A DNA stretch of 64,000 nt from JABFRJ01 sp963847145. GTDB lineage: Bacteria; Pseudomonadota; Alphaproteobacteria; Rhizobiales; Hyphomicrobiaceae. Where the stretch lies: assembly GCA_963847145.1 (NCBI GenBank), contig CAWJYN010000007.1, positions 744,001 through 808,000 on the forward strand, given 5' to 3'. Both the position numbers and the translations under genes were made by a program. Under the pieces are notes generated by a model. That model saw nothing but the letters and a program-made list of their open reading frames with translations, had not been told where the DNA came from and did no database searches. Positions 9,466 through 19,087 of this stretch are shown piece after piece. How positions within the stretch are numbered: position 1 is the stretch's first letter; every line of letters begins with the position of its first letter.

Positions 9466-10590
9466 CTATGCTTGAGGGCCGTTCTGAGACACCATGCTCC
9501 GGAACAAGTCGTTGCGCGCCAAATCCGCCGCCAGCCGGCGAGTTTCCCGCCGCCGCGTGGTGATCCGGTCGACGAGGGCACGGGCGACTGCACGGGGCGT
9601 CCGCGATGCTGCGACGGTAAGCACCTGCGCCGCGTCTTTGTGGCGCCGTGCTGCAAAAAACTGATACGCGGCGCGAACAGCCAAATCTGCTGTGTCCCGG
9701 GTGGCGTTACATCTGATCGCGCGAAGCGTTCGCGCTACGCCGCCGGGAGCCAGGATGCCGCCATTGTTGGTCAGTGCATTGGTCACCAGCGCGTCGAACT
9801 GCTCACGCTCCATCGCCGTGTCCAGATAAGGGGCCAGATCCGCCATGTTCACTGTCCGGCCGAGTTCGCCGAACGGATCACGCCCCTCGGTCTTGCGCAC
9901 GCGGGATGCGATCATGGCCGCGGCTGTTGCGAAGGCTTGAGCTTCAGCCTTCCGCGCCGACACGTTGGCCCCATGCCAGCGATAGTCCAGCACGATCTCT
10001 GGCAAGTTATCGAGTTGACCGATCTCGCTCAAACGCAGCCAGAGATCGTAGTCTTCGGCATATTCGAAAGCACCGCGATAACCGCCAACGGAGAGCAGGC
10101 CGTGCCGCCGCATCATGACGGCTGGATGGGCGAACGGACTGCTGACGCTCAAAAGATCTTCGACGGCACTGCAGCCAACCGGATACTGGCCCAGCCGGCG
10201 CGTCTTGCCATTTGCGTCGATGATCCTAACCTGGCCCCCGACAGCTACAACCGCGGGATTGGCATCCAGGTAGGCGATTTGATGTGCCAAGCGATCAGGC
10301 CACGCGCGATCATCGTGATCCATGCGTGCAATGTAGTCGCCACCGCAAGCGGCAAGGCCGCGATTGAGCGCCCCGACCATCCCCACATTGCGCTGTGTCA
10401 CGACGCTTACGCGCTTGTCGGCGTCCCGATAGGCCGCCAGCAATTCGGCGGAGCCGTCTATAGATCCATCATCGACAATGACGAGTTCGAAGTCGCCGAA
10501 GCTTTGGGCGAGGATACTATCGACCGCTTCTTGAAGCGTCCTGGCCGCATTGTAAACGCAGAGAAGTATCGAGACTTTGGCTGCAGGCAC
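9466..10590 (-). CDS. GT2 glycosyltransferase
   Basis: This 374-residue GT-A fold family 2 glycosyltransferase has VSILLCVYN at the N-terminus, VDDGSIDGS, the metal-binding ARMDHDD and the EDYDLWLRL catalytic region. It has a C-terminal extension of about 130 residues rich in Ala and Arg and without recognisable motifs. The apparent start is GTG at 10590. It is convergent with the GT4 gene and lies 65 bases downstream of rmlB on the same strand, so it may be in one transcript with it. Donor and acceptor are unknown. Confidence 0.85.
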   Translation of the reverse strand: MPAAKVSILLCVYNAARTLQEAVDSILAQSFGDFELVIVDDGSIDGSAELLAAYRDADKRVSVVTQRNVGMVGALNRGLAACGGDYIARMDHDDRAWPDRLAHQIAYLDANPAVVAVGGQVRIIDANGKTRRLGQYPVGCSAVEDLLSVSSPFAHPAVMMRRHGLLSVGGYRGAFEYAEDYDLWLRLSEIGQLDNLPEIVLDYRWHGANVSARKAEAQAFATAAAMIASRVRKTEGRDPFGELGRTVNMADLAPYLDTAMEREQFDALVTNALTNNGGILAPGGVARTLRAIRCNATRDTADLAVRAAYQFFAARRHKDAAQVLTVAASRTPRAVARALVDRITTRRRETRRLAADLARNDLFRSMVSQNGPQA

Positions 10591-10655
10591 CGGGAACGCC
10601 TCGACGGTTCATACTCTGCCAACACGATGAAAACTGCGTGGTGATCGCGTTAGGG

Positions 10656-11714
10656 CTACGATGCCAGGCCTCGGCGCTTCAAGGCTGATTGCTTCTCGAC
10701 AATCGGCGCCCACCATGCCTCGTTGGCGAGATACCAGTCGATGGTTTGTTCGAGGCCTTGCTGCGGCGTGCGGCTCGGCTGCCAGCCGAGTTCCTGCGCC
10801 ATACGTTGTGCATCGATCGCATAGCGCATGTCATGACCGGGGCGATCGGAAACGAATGTGATCAAGTTGCCCCGCGGCCCGGTTGGCAGCAGGCCAAGCT
10901 TGGTATCGAGCTTGTCACAGACGGCCGTCACGATATCGATATTGCGCCACTCGTTGTGCCCACCGATGCAGTACGTTTCCCCGATCCGGCCACGGCACAT
11001 GACCGTGTGCAGCGCCTGCGCATGATCGATGACGTACAGCCAATCACGAACGTTGGTGCCATCACCGTACACGGGGAGCTTTTCACCCCGCCAGGCACGA
11101 AGAATCATCAGCGGGATCAGCTTCTCCGGAAACTGGGCAGGACCGTAATTATTCGAGCAATTGGTGATGAGAACGGGAAGCCCGTAGGTGCGTCCCCATG
11201 CTCTGACAAGATGATCGGAGGCTGCCTTGGACGCCGAATACGGCGATGAGGGATCGTACGGTGTCGTTTCGCTGAAGTGACCGGTTGGCCCCAGCGAGCC
11301 AAACACTTCATCGGTGGAAATGTGCAAAAACCGGAACTCGCTCTGACGGTCCGCCGTGAGCGTCTGAAAGTGCGCGAGTGCGGCATTCAGCAGGTTGGCG
11401 GTGCCGATGACGTTTGTCTCGACAAACAGCAACGGCTGCTCGATGGACCGATCAACATGGCTTTCGGCAGCAAGATGCAGAACCCTATCGGGCGAATGGC
11501 GCGCGAACACGGCGTTGACCGCAGCGGCGTTTCGAATATCGGCGTGCTCGAATACGTAGCGGCCGCTTTCAACCAAGGGCTGGAGCAGTCTCTGATCGGC
11601 GGCGTAGGTGAGCGCGTCGATATTGACGACCCGATAGCCACCATCAGCCACGAGCAATTGAACCACATGGCCACCAATAAAACCGCAGCCGCCGGTCACG
11701 AGTACGGTTTTCAT
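10656..11714 (-). CDS. rfbB: dTDP-glucose 4,6-dehydratase RmlB
   Basis: This 352-residue extended SDR converts dTDP-glucose to dTDP-4-keto-6-deoxyglucose, the step after RmlA. The NAD-binding TGGCGFIGGH lies within the first 20 residues, with the active-site STDEVFG and the YSASKAASDH Tyr/Lys block. The C-terminal GHDMRYAIDAQR is typical of RmlB. The ATG at 11714 is used; a longer reading frame extends upstream to 11849 but adds no homologous sequence. The gene lies between two GT2 genes on the same strand. RmlC and RmlD are absent from the window, so the final sugar is not fixed. Confidence 0.95.
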   Translation of the reverse strand: MKTVLVTGGCGFIGGHVVQLLVADGGYRVVNIDALTYAADQRLLQPLVESGRYVFEHADIRNAAAVNAVFARHSPDRVLHLAAESHVDRSIEQPLLFVETNVIGTANLLNAALAHFQTLTADRQSEFRFLHISTDEVFGSLGPTGHFSETTPYDPSSPYSASKAASDHLVRAWGRTYGLPVLITNCSNNYGPAQFPEKLIPLMILRAWRGEKLPVYGDGTNVRDWLYVIDHAQALHTVMCRGRIGETYCIGGHNEWRNIDIVTAVCDKLDTKLGLLPTGPRGNLITFVSDRPGHDMRYAIDAQRMAQELGWQPSRTPQQGLEQTIDWYLANEAWWAPIVEKQSALKRRGLAS

Positions 11715-11803
11715 TTTTTTCTCATCTTTGATTAGTGCGTTCGTGTACCCACGTGAAGGTAAGTGCTGCGGCGGTGCGCGCGTTGTCAAGCCGATGCGCT
11801 TCC

Positions 11804-12703
11804 TCAGCACCCCTCGTGTGCGGTGTCCGGCTTTGGATAGTCCCACCATTGCTCTAAATGGACGTGCATCCGCGGCACGAGAACCAGCGATGTCAGAAAA
11901 CTAGCGCCAAACCGCATGTAATCCCGATTATCGCGATGTGCGGCTGCCTTCTCAAGATGCAGGTACGATGTGAGCCGACGCCTGTCGACGGGGCCCAACC
12001 GCGTGGGTGATCCACTGCGCAGCCATTTCTTTGACAAGTAAGCCGAGGCGGTTTCGATCGCTTCCGGCCGTGATTTGGGTCCAACATTAATGTCGGCCAG
12101 AACCTCGGGTGCGATCAGAACTCTGCCCCCAAGCCTGCCAAAACGGAGGAACCAATCTAAGTCCTCAAGTCGCCGGAGATTGCTATCGAACGCGCCAACC
12201 TCGTTGAATACAGCTCGCCCAATGAGCAGCGTTGAGCCAGGGCAGAACCAGCACCCGGACGCGAAGTCGGTGAGAGAATTTCCTGTATGCGGGATGAGGT
12301 TGCTCCGCACGCCGGAACGCAGGTCCACACGCGTATAGCCCGACGCGAGGCAAAACCGGCCTTCTAAGCTGGCGAGTGGTTGTTGCTTCAGCCATTGGAA
12401 CTGTGTGCTCATCTTCGAGGCGTGCCACAGGTCGTCGGAATCAATGAAAGCCAAAAACTCTCCACGGGCCTGCGCAATGCCGTTGTTGCGTGCGGCAGCG
12501 GCGCCGCCATTCTGCGCCATGCGAATGAGGCGCACGCGCGTGTCGGCCGTCAATTCCGCTTCCAGCACAAACGGGGTAGGCGAGCCATCGTCGACAATGA
12601 TCAGTTCGATGTCGGTGTCGTTTTGCGCCAGCACTGACTGTGCCGCCACAGTGCCGGATTTCTGACGCATAAAGACTGGCATGATGACTGAGCAACGTGG
12701 CAC
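11804..12703 (-). CDS. GT2 glycosyltransferase
   Basis: This 299-residue family 2 glycosyltransferase has SVIMPVFMRQKSG at the N-terminus, IIVDDGSPTP, the DxD-type motif AFIDSDDLW and the RRLEDLDWFLR catalytic region. It is shorter than the enzyme at 9466-10590 and lacks the long C-terminal extension. The start appears to be a GTG at 12703. It lies 89 bases upstream of rmlB on the same strand and is the last recognisable polysaccharide gene on this side. The sugar specificity cannot be read from the sequence. Confidence 0.85.
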   Translation of the reverse strand: MPRCSVIMPVFMRQKSGTVAAQSVLAQNDTDIELIIVDDGSPTPFVLEAELTADTRVRLIRMAQNGGAAAARNNGIAQARGEFLAFIDSDDLWHASKMSTQFQWLKQQPLASLEGRFCLASGYTRVDLRSGVRSNLIPHTGNSLTDFASGCWFCPGSTLLIGRAVFNEVGAFDSNLRRLEDLDWFLRFGRLGGRVLIAPEVLADINVGPKSRPEAIETASAYLSKKWLRSGSPTRLGPVDRRRLTSYLHLEKAAAHRDNRDYMRFGASFLTSLVLVPRMHVHLEQWWDYPKPDTAHEGC

Positions 12704-12709
12704 GCGATC

Positions 12710-13675
12710 TTATCCCTTCGCCACTGGTGGCGTCCCTTGGGTGTGGAAGCTTTCGATGGTTTTGAGGCCCCAGGCTTGGCCCTTCTTGCGCTCGGTCTCG
12801 ATCCAGATGACCGTTTCCCAATCCGGCGCCAGGATCAGGCATGCGCCGTCGTTGGCCACTTCGGCGCGATTGCCGGCCGGCTCGTAGACGTTGAGGAAGA
12901 ACGTCTGCTGGATGGCGTGCTTGTGCGGGCCGGCTTCGATGAAGACGCCGTTTTTAAGGAAGATGTCGGCGGCTTCGAGGATGTGCTCGCGCTGATCGAG
13001 GGCATAGGTGACGTGGTGGAAGCGCGCGCGCTTGCCAGTGCTATCGAGGGTGAAAGCGACATCGTAGCTCTTGTTATTGTGGGTGAACCACGAGCCGGCC
13101 AGCTTGCCGCTATCGAGCACGATCTGCTCGGTGATGCGGCCGCCAAGGGCTTGCGGCATGAACGCGGTGATCGCCTCCAGGTCGACTGCGAGCAGATTGA
13201 AATGATCAAAGCGGCGCACGCCAATGCCGCGGCGGTGGTTGCGTTGTGCCTGGTTCTTCAGCGCGGGCCGCTCCGCCGGCGGGGCGACGCATTTCTTCGT
13301 CTCATCGTAGAGTTCGAAGATGTGATCGTCGGGATCGCGGAACTGATAGGCCGGGCCATGGCCGAGATCGCCCTCGGTCCAGCCGATGCCAGCGCCGAGT
13401 TTTTCGATGGCGGCGATGCGGCGCAGCACGGCTTGCGCGCTTGAACAGCGATAGCCGACGTGACGCATGCCGGTGGTGTTGGCGGCCGTGAGACTGAGAG
13501 TGTAGAATTCGTAGTCGTCATAGGCGCGTAGGTAGACGCTGTCGCCTTCGCGGCGGCTCTCGGCGAGGCCGAGGGTGTTAACGAAGAAATCGAGGCTCGC
13601 CTCGGGCGTGTCGTTCCACAGCTCAATATGACCGAGTTGGGCGACGTCGTAGTTGGGTTCGGGTGGCATTGACAT
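12710..13675 (-). CDS. Extradiol catechol dioxygenase (VOC family)
   Basis: This 321-residue two-domain vicinal-oxygen-chelate enzyme is predicted to cleave a catechol next to its hydroxyls (2,3-type) using Fe(II). The metal triad is visible: His158 in RRFDHFNL, His221 in RFHHVTYAL and Glu265 in NVYEPAGNR. Length fits type I extradiol dioxygenases. The ATG at 13675 or 13669 starts the homologous region; no good ribosome site is seen. Upstream the frame is open into an SDR-FolB relic, so the long open frame is a fusion by accident of decay. No ring-cleavage downstream genes are adjacent, so the physiological substrate is unknown. Confidence 0.88.
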   Translation of the reverse strand: MSMPPEPNYDVAQLGHIELWNDTPEASLDFFVNTLGLAESRREGDSVYLRAYDDYEFYTLSLTAANTTGMRHVGYRCSSAQAVLRRIAAIEKLGAGIGWTEGDLGHGPAYQFRDPDDHIFELYDETKKCVAPPAERPALKNQAQRNHRRGIGVRRFDHFNLLAVDLEAITAFMPQALGGRITEQIVLDSGKLAGSWFTHNNKSYDVAFTLDSTGKRARFHHVTYALDQREHILEAADIFLKNGVFIEAGPHKHAIQQTFFLNVYEPAGNRAEVANDGACLILAPDWETVIWIETERKKGQAWGLKTIESFHTQGTPPVAKG

Positions 13676-14188
13676 TGAGATTCGCAGGCAACGTAGCGAA
13701 CCCAAGGCGGCATCGTGAGCGTCCCAAACACCACCCGTATCGCCATGATCGGCTTCGGCGAAGTTGGCCAGCGTTTCGATCAGCTTGAAGTGGCTGCTTC
13801 GGATCAGCAGTTCGGCGTCGCGCACGATGAGGCTGTAATCCAACACGTCCATCATGCGCGCACTGACACCGTCGTAGTTATCAGCGAACTCCAGATCAAG
13901 GGAGGGAATGATGCGCCGCTCGTCGCCCTGTTCAACCTCGAAGATACCGATGCTGGCCAAGATCTCCATATCACGCACAAACACCCGCCGGGGTGCACGC
14001 ATGGTCTGAGACGTCTGTTGAAGCGCAACCGTCATGTGCCGTTGTGTTCGCCGTTTAGCCGCGGCTGTCGCCGATGTCGGGGGGGGGCAGGCAAGGTGCT
14101 GGCCACCATTAAGAGTGATCATCTGGCCGGTCATGGCGGGGGCGTCAAGCATGAAGCGCCCCGCCAAATGTTTGGTGCTTGCGCTCAA
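13676..14188 (-). pseudogene. Relic of SDR tail plus truncated FolB
   Basis: Residues encoded from about 14167 to 14080 match only the C-terminus of a short-chain dehydrogenase (MTGQMITLNGGQHLA). From an ATG at 14035 follows a dihydroneopterin aldolase-like segment: RVFVRDMEILASIGIFE, DVLDYSLIVRDAEL and FKLIETLA. The FolB part loses homology after about residue 95, before the conserved C-terminal lysine region, and then reads in frame into the dioxygenase. Neither enzyme can be functional. The SDR loses its N-terminal bulk next to the island-like segment at about 14190-14204, which suggests an insertion or deletion there cut an SDR-folB pair. Confidence 0.65.
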
Positions 14189-14203
14189 GCTTCGCTCCGT
14201 TAC

Positions 14204-15265
14204 CTAGGTCCACCCTCGACGCCGGCGGCTGGCGGTCATTCGTTCAGCAACCGTGTCCAGTGCTTGTCGCGCTTCTTCGCTCAATCGAGCGCGACCCTTC
14301 TCCAGTTTTTCTCGCCAGCGGTCACCCGTATCCCAGGCCGTCTGCCACGCCTCCGCCAGCTCAAGCTGTCGCTTCTTGGCCAACACGAGAATGTGCGTGT
14401 CCGCCTGTGCAGTGTCCTTGTCGGACTTGGCAGTGTCGCGTCGCTCGACGGCCACGATCACCTTATGCACGGCAAAGCACTAGGCCCGCAACACGATCAC
14501 CGGCACGCCACCACCGTGGAGCAGCACCGAGCGTTCCGGCTGGCAGAATAGAAAATCGAGATGCCGGAGTGTCTCGGCACCCGCGCCGCAGAGTGCCTTC
14601 ATCTTGGCCGGTTTGCCCTGGTGATCATCGCTGCCGCGATTAGGTGTCAGAAAATCGACGCGGTAAGCTGAACTGTTGCGGTACTGCGTCGAGACGAACG
14701 GGGCGCCGGTGTGCGGTAGCGCTCGAAAAGTATCGTCAACGCCTTTCAATATCTCTGGCGGTGCCTTGATCGCGTCACCGACGTTTTGCTACCCGCCCCA
14801 GAACTATTCGAAGTCCGCATCCTGGACCATCAAGTGTCGCGCGCCGACGCGGAGCCCGAGAATACCGGCGTAGGACTGATAGGCGAGTATCCCGACGAGC
14901 ACGCCGCGCAACCGGAAGAAGCCGGCGCGCGCGATGGCATCAATGATATCGCCAGAAAGCTTATCCGGCGCGGGCAACCCCGCCGCAATGAGCGAGCGGA
15001 TCAGCTCCCGTCGCCCCTTGAAATCCGACTTGATCTCCGTGAAACGGGCGATGCGGTCGGTGATGGTCTTGTCGGTGACCGGACCAACGTATCGGTTCTT
15101 GACTGTCAAGCCCTCGCGCCACTGGAACTGCCAGTAAAACAGGTCCTTCGACTTCTTGCGTCGGAAACTCCCATTCTTGGGGAACTGCTCATCGAAGTCG
15201 GCATCCAGAGTCTGCTCGACCAACTCCGCAAAGGTCGTCTGAGTGGCAAGATTGATGAACTGCAA
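14204..15265 (-). pseudogene. GSU2403-type nucleotidyltransferase with three nonsense codons
   Basis: A single frame of about 354 codons matches GSU2403-like nucleotidyltransferase-fold proteins (believed to be Pfam NTP_transf_8). Blocks include FRRKKSKDLFYWQFQWREG, YVGPVTDKTITDRIARF, VDFLTPNRGSDDHQGKPAKM and PLELAEAWQTAWDTG-like sequence. Three in-frame TAG stops interrupt it at 14804-14806, 14789-14791 and 14480-14482. The first and third sit where an ordinary residue is expected. The start has become TTG at 15265. Because the frame itself is intact, this is genuine decay by point mutation. The biological role of the family is not established. Confidence 0.75.
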
Positions 15266-15271
15266 ACGGGG

Positions 15272-15326
15272 TGTCCTACTTTTTGGTTTCGTAGGACAAC
15301 CATAGAGAAATGCCCAATTGTCCTAC
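15272..15326. promoter_or_regulatory. Three operator-like TGTCCTAC boxes
   Basis: TGTCCTAC at 15272-15279 faces its perfect inverse GTAGGACA at 15291-15298 with an 11-base spacer. A third direct copy lies at 15319-15326. They sit immediately upstream of the nucleotidyltransferase pseudogene start at 15265, the usual place for an operator. No matching regulator gene is adjacent. Confidence 0.5.
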
Positions 15327-15815
15327 ACTGCGGCAATGTAGGGCAGTGTCCGTTGCGGCGTTGTCACTTTGCCTTTCGTGAGAATAGGATCGCAGTGCAC
15401 AGTTCGGCATCGACCTTGACGTTGTTTGGCAATGTACGCGTAGGTGACCTTGGACAATTGCTCGTCAATGACCTTCGTTGCGCTCCACAGCAAAGTACAG
15501 GGAGCTCGATCCTCGACCCGGCGCAATTTGGGCAGTTACGGAGCCAAGGGGACGATACCGAGCCCGAAGATTTATGGGGTTGGCGCTCCCAAACCTGCGC
15601 AGATCTCGCTTTGTTTTGTGTAGCTTTTCCCGGCAGGCTCTCAAACCTTGGGCTTTCATTGCGAGCGTGTGATGTCAGTCGACCCGTAGCTTGAGGGCGG
15701 ATGCCGCGCGAGCAAGCCGGAGCTGGCGCGGCCGGATCTGCAATAGGTGTGGAAATGGCGGGCAAGTTGCCGACACCGCGTGGAATATGAGGCGCGCATC
15801 ACCTACCATCTCCCC
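15327..15815. other. Gene-free stretch before the helicase
   Basis: About 490 bases separate the operator-like boxes from the helicase start. Several short open frames occur on both strands but none shows codon structure or family resemblance. A longer helicase start at 15747 is possible and would use the last 70 bases. Otherwise nothing is recognised. Confidence 0.4.
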
Positions 15816-18692
15816 ATGCTAAGAGATTCGCACGCGGTGGCTGGGCAGGACGCGCCGGCGCAAGGCGCCTCGAAGCGACGTGGGGCTGGGAACAAGACGC
15901 GCGCCAACGCCGTACTCGATCGGCCAACCGCGCCGCAAGGCTGGAACACCACCGACGACGAAGAGATCGAGCTGCGCCGCTGGCGCGGACGCACCGAGAT
16001 CAGCGAGGCGGAGCCCCTTGAGTCCAACCATCTCTTATTCGGTACTTTTCGTGTGCGCTCGGAGAGCGGCACTCCTTACGAGGTCGAAATCCGCAGCCTC
16101 CAGGTGCCCATCAACTCCTGCGGCTGCATTGATCACCGCGTCAACGGTCTCGGCATCTGCAAGCACATCGAGGGCGTCATCGAGGTGCTGAGCCGACAGC
16201 GATCCGCGACTATCAACGAAGCGGACCTCTCAGAAAGTGCGCGGGTCGAAATCTTCATCGACCGACGCCACGCACCGCGCCCAGCGATAACGTTTCCTGG
16301 CCGTCGCGGCGCGACGCGGGCCGCGCACGGCTGGCTCGAACCATTCCTGAGCGCTGACGGATCGCTCAAGCCTGATCCGTCCCGGGTGGCGGCCCTCCTC
16401 CAGGCTTGGAGTTCGGCAGCACCGCGTCTGCGGCGGCAGGTGCGGATATCGCGCCATATCGGCCCGTGGCTCGATCGGGAGCAGCGTTTGCGCTCGCGGA
16501 CCAAAGCCCGCACGAAGTTTCTCGCCGATGTCGAGCGTGGCAAGGCGAGCTTCGATCTGACGCGCCTACCCCTGCTGCCCTACCAGCGCGACGGTATGCT
16601 GCATCTCGCATTTAGTGAGCGCGCACTGCTGGCCGACGAGATGGGCCTCGGCAAGACGCTGCAGGCGATTGCGGCAGCCGAACTGCTGGCGCGACGCAAG
16701 GCCGTGCGGCGGGTGCTTGTCGTCTGCCCGGCCTCGCTCAAGGCTGAGTGGGAGGAGCAGATCGCCCGCTTCACGGATCGGCCTGCGCGGTCCGTGTTCG
16801 GCTCGCGCCCACAGCGCCTCGCCGCGTATCGCGACCCGAGTTTCTTCAACATCGTCAACTACGAACAGGTGCTTGCCGACGCCGACGACATAAACGAAGT
16901 CCTGGCACCCGACATCGTCATCCTCGACGAAGCGCAGCGTATCAAGAACTGGCAGACCAAGACGGCGCGGCGCGTAAAATCGCTAAGGTCGCCGTTTGCT
17001 TTCGTGCTGACCGGCACGCCGATCGAGAACCGCATCGACGAACTTTATTCGATTGTCCAATACCTCGATCCGGAGGTGTTCGGGCCACTGTTTCGCTTCA
17101 ACCGCGAATTCTATGCGCTCGATGAACGCGGCCGGCCGGTCGACTACAAGAATCTCGCCGAGCTGCGCCACCGGGTGGCGCCGGTGATGCTTCGGCGGCG
17201 TAAGGCGGACGTCGAGAGCGAGTTGCCGGGGCGCACGGTCACTAATTATTTCGTGACGATGGCCGACGAGCAGCGGGCACGCTACGAGGAGTACAAAACC
17301 AAAGCAGCGCGTCTGCTTGCATTGGCGCAGCGCCGGCCACTCAGGCCCGAAGAGTTCGAGCGGCTGCAGCAGTGGCTCGCCTGCATGCGAATGATCTGCG
17401 ATACGCCGGCGATCCTCGATCCCACGTGCCGCATCTCTCCAAAACTCGAGGAGTTGGAGCGTATACTCGCTGACCTGCTCGCCGAGCCTACCGCCAAGGT
17501 CATTGTGTTCGCCGAATGGGAGCGCATGCTGGACATGGTGCGTGAACTGGCCGGCGAGATGGGCGTCGAGGCCGCGTGGCACACGGGCTCCGTTCCGCAG
17601 CAGCGTCGCCGCGCCGAGATCAACCGGTTCAAGCTGGATCCACGATGCCGGCTGTTTTTGTCTACCGACAGCGGCAGCGTCGGGCTCAACCTGCAGGTGG
17701 CCAACGCCGTGGTCAACGTTGATCTCCCGTGGAACCCCGCGAAGCTGGAGCAGCGCATCGCGCGTGCCTGGCGCAAAGGGCAGATGCGCCCGGTGACGGT
17801 CGTCAATCTCATTGCGGAGAACTCAATCGAGCACGGCATGCTGCATCTGCTCGGTGCCAAGCAGGCGTTGGCAGACGGTGTTCTTGACGGCCAAGGTGAC
17901 CTTGCCGCGATCAAGATGCCGTCCGGGCGCGCCGCCATGATCGAGCGCATGCAAGCGCTGATGTCGGCCGGTGACAAGCACCGAGCTGCGCTGCCGCTGA
18001 TGGTGCCGCCTGAGGCAGTTATCGCCGCCGATATCCGCCAGCGTCACGGCGAGCGAGCGCTGCTGATCGAGGCGCGCCAAGGATCGGATGGCCGCATGCA
18101 CATGCTGGCCGTGCTCGAAGTCGATCTCGGCAGGGTGGCCTCGGAAGCGAAGCGGTCGGCTGCAGCAGGCGGAGACGCTCTAGCGATCGAGGTCATCGAC
18201 CGGGCAACCTGGGACCTGTTGCAGCGATTGCAAGCGAGCGGACTGGTGCAATTCACAGGCGGCGCGGCGCGAGTGCTGCATCAGTCCGCGTCGCTTTCCG
18301 AGCACGATGGAGCGGCCGCGCGCATCATTGCGGCGCGCGCGACGGAATTGCTCGGAACGGCCGATCGACAGCTGCGCAAGGCACAGGTGCTGTCAGCCGG
18401 AGGCTTTCCTGAGGAGGTGGCGCCGCTGCTGGCATCGGCGATCACTCATGCCGCCGCGGCTCGGCTTGTGGGCAATGGGGAGCTGCCGCCCGAGGCGGGT
18501 GCCGCAACCCCAGAACAGATTCGCGACCTCGTCGAGCGTGAGGAGTTACCGCGGATAGCGCTGTCAATTTTGGCCTTGCCGGCACCGGAAGCGTTGACAG
18601 CAGCCAAGACGAATGCCGACGTTGCCGATCTGGAGCCGTTACTGAAGGCTACAGCCAAGATCGTTGCCGCCTGCGGCGGTGCAGCCAATTAG
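15816..18692 (+). CDS. SWIM zinc finger SNF2-family helicase
   Basis: This protein of about 958 residues is a superfamily 2 ATPase. A SWIM zinc finger (CGC, then CKH) lies near residues 102-115. The SNF2 ATPase follows: ADEMGLGKT Walker A near 273-281, DEAQ box near 371 and LTGTPIENR. The helicase C domain carries VIVFAEWERM, GSVGLNLQ and QRIARAWRKGQ. The last 250 residues are Ala-rich with no known domain. Such bacterial proteins are thought to translocate on DNA and remodel bound proteins. It stands alone between a pseudogene and a tRNA-like gene, as expected for a genomic island. The ATG at 15816 is chosen; 15747 would add 23 basic residues. Confidence 0.9.
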   Translation: MLRDSHAVAGQDAPAQGASKRRGAGNKTRANAVLDRPTAPQGWNTTDDEEIELRRWRGRTEISEAEPLESNHLLFGTFRVRSESGTPYEVEIRSLQVPINSCGCIDHRVNGLGICKHIEGVIEVLSRQRSATINEADLSESARVEIFIDRRHAPRPAITFPGRRGATRAAHGWLEPFLSADGSLKPDPSRVAALLQAWSSAAPRLRRQVRISRHIGPWLDREQRLRSRTKARTKFLADVERGKASFDLTRLPLLPYQRDGMLHLAFSERALLADEMGLGKTLQAIAAAELLARRKAVRRVLVVCPASLKAEWEEQIARFTDRPARSVFGSRPQRLAAYRDPSFFNIVNYEQVLADADDINEVLAPDIVILDEAQRIKNWQTKTARRVKSLRSPFAFVLTGTPIENRIDELYSIVQYLDPEVFGPLFRFNREFYALDERGRPVDYKNLAELRHRVAPVMLRRRKADVESELPGRTVTNYFVTMADEQRARYEEYKTKAARLLALAQRRPLRPEEFERLQQWLACMRMICDTPAILDPTCRISPKLEELERILADLLAEPTAKVIVFAEWERMLDMVRELAGEMGVEAAWHTGSVPQQRRRAEINRFKLDPRCRLFLSTDSGSVGLNLQVANAVVNVDLPWNPAKLEQRIARAWRKGQMRPVTVVNLIAENSIEHGMLHLLGAKQALADGVLDGQGDLAAIKMPSGRAAMIERMQALMSAGDKHRAALPLMVPPEAVIAADIRQRHGERALLIEARQGSDGRMHMLAVLEVDLGRVASEAKRSAAAGGDALAIEVIDRATWDLLQRLQASGLVQFTGGAARVLHQSASLSEHDGAAARIIAARATELLGTADRQLRKAQVLSAGGFPEEVAPLLASAITHAAAARLVGNGELPPEAGAATPEQIRDLVEREELPRIALSILALPAPEALTAAKTNADVADLEPLLKATAKIVAACGGAAN

Positions 18693-19087
18693 CCCGGTGC
18701 ATGTTGCAAGCAGTTGGCTTTTGAGGTTGGGCGGTATCGTGCGATCATTCTCTGCGATCTCACAGCCCGAGACCGCGATATTCTGCCGGCGGTTTCAATG
18801 CCATGCGCGCCAGCATCGGGGCGAATTTCAGTCTCAGACGCTCGCTGACCTGACCGGCGCAATCTTGGATGAAAATCCATACAGCCGCTTTTCAGGCCCA
18901 CGACAACATCCAAGTGTGTCGGATGGAAAAATAGCCGCCAGCATTTGCTAAGACGCCACTGCGCGGCCGGCGGCAGAGCGTGCGCCGGTCCTGAGTTGCA
19001 CGGGGTAGGGCTAGCGGCTTCGTACCAAAATCGTACCATTTACAATTATCAGATGTCAGGATAGTTCGTCTAAACACCTAATTTTAT
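18693..19087. other. Gene-free stretch between helicase and tRNA
   Basis: No protein-like reading frame, strong palindrome or repeat of the tRNA end was seen in these 395 bases. If the tRNA is an integration site, an attachment repeat would be expected on one side of the island, but none was recognised by eye. Confidence 0.35.

Noticed and set aside
9472..10644. Open frame of 390 codons on the plus strand opposite a GT2 gene
   Set aside because: The minus strand carries all GT2 motifs; this frame has none.
15327..15815. Short open frames before the helicase
   Set aside because: None has a ribosome site, motif or codon structure that supports a gene.
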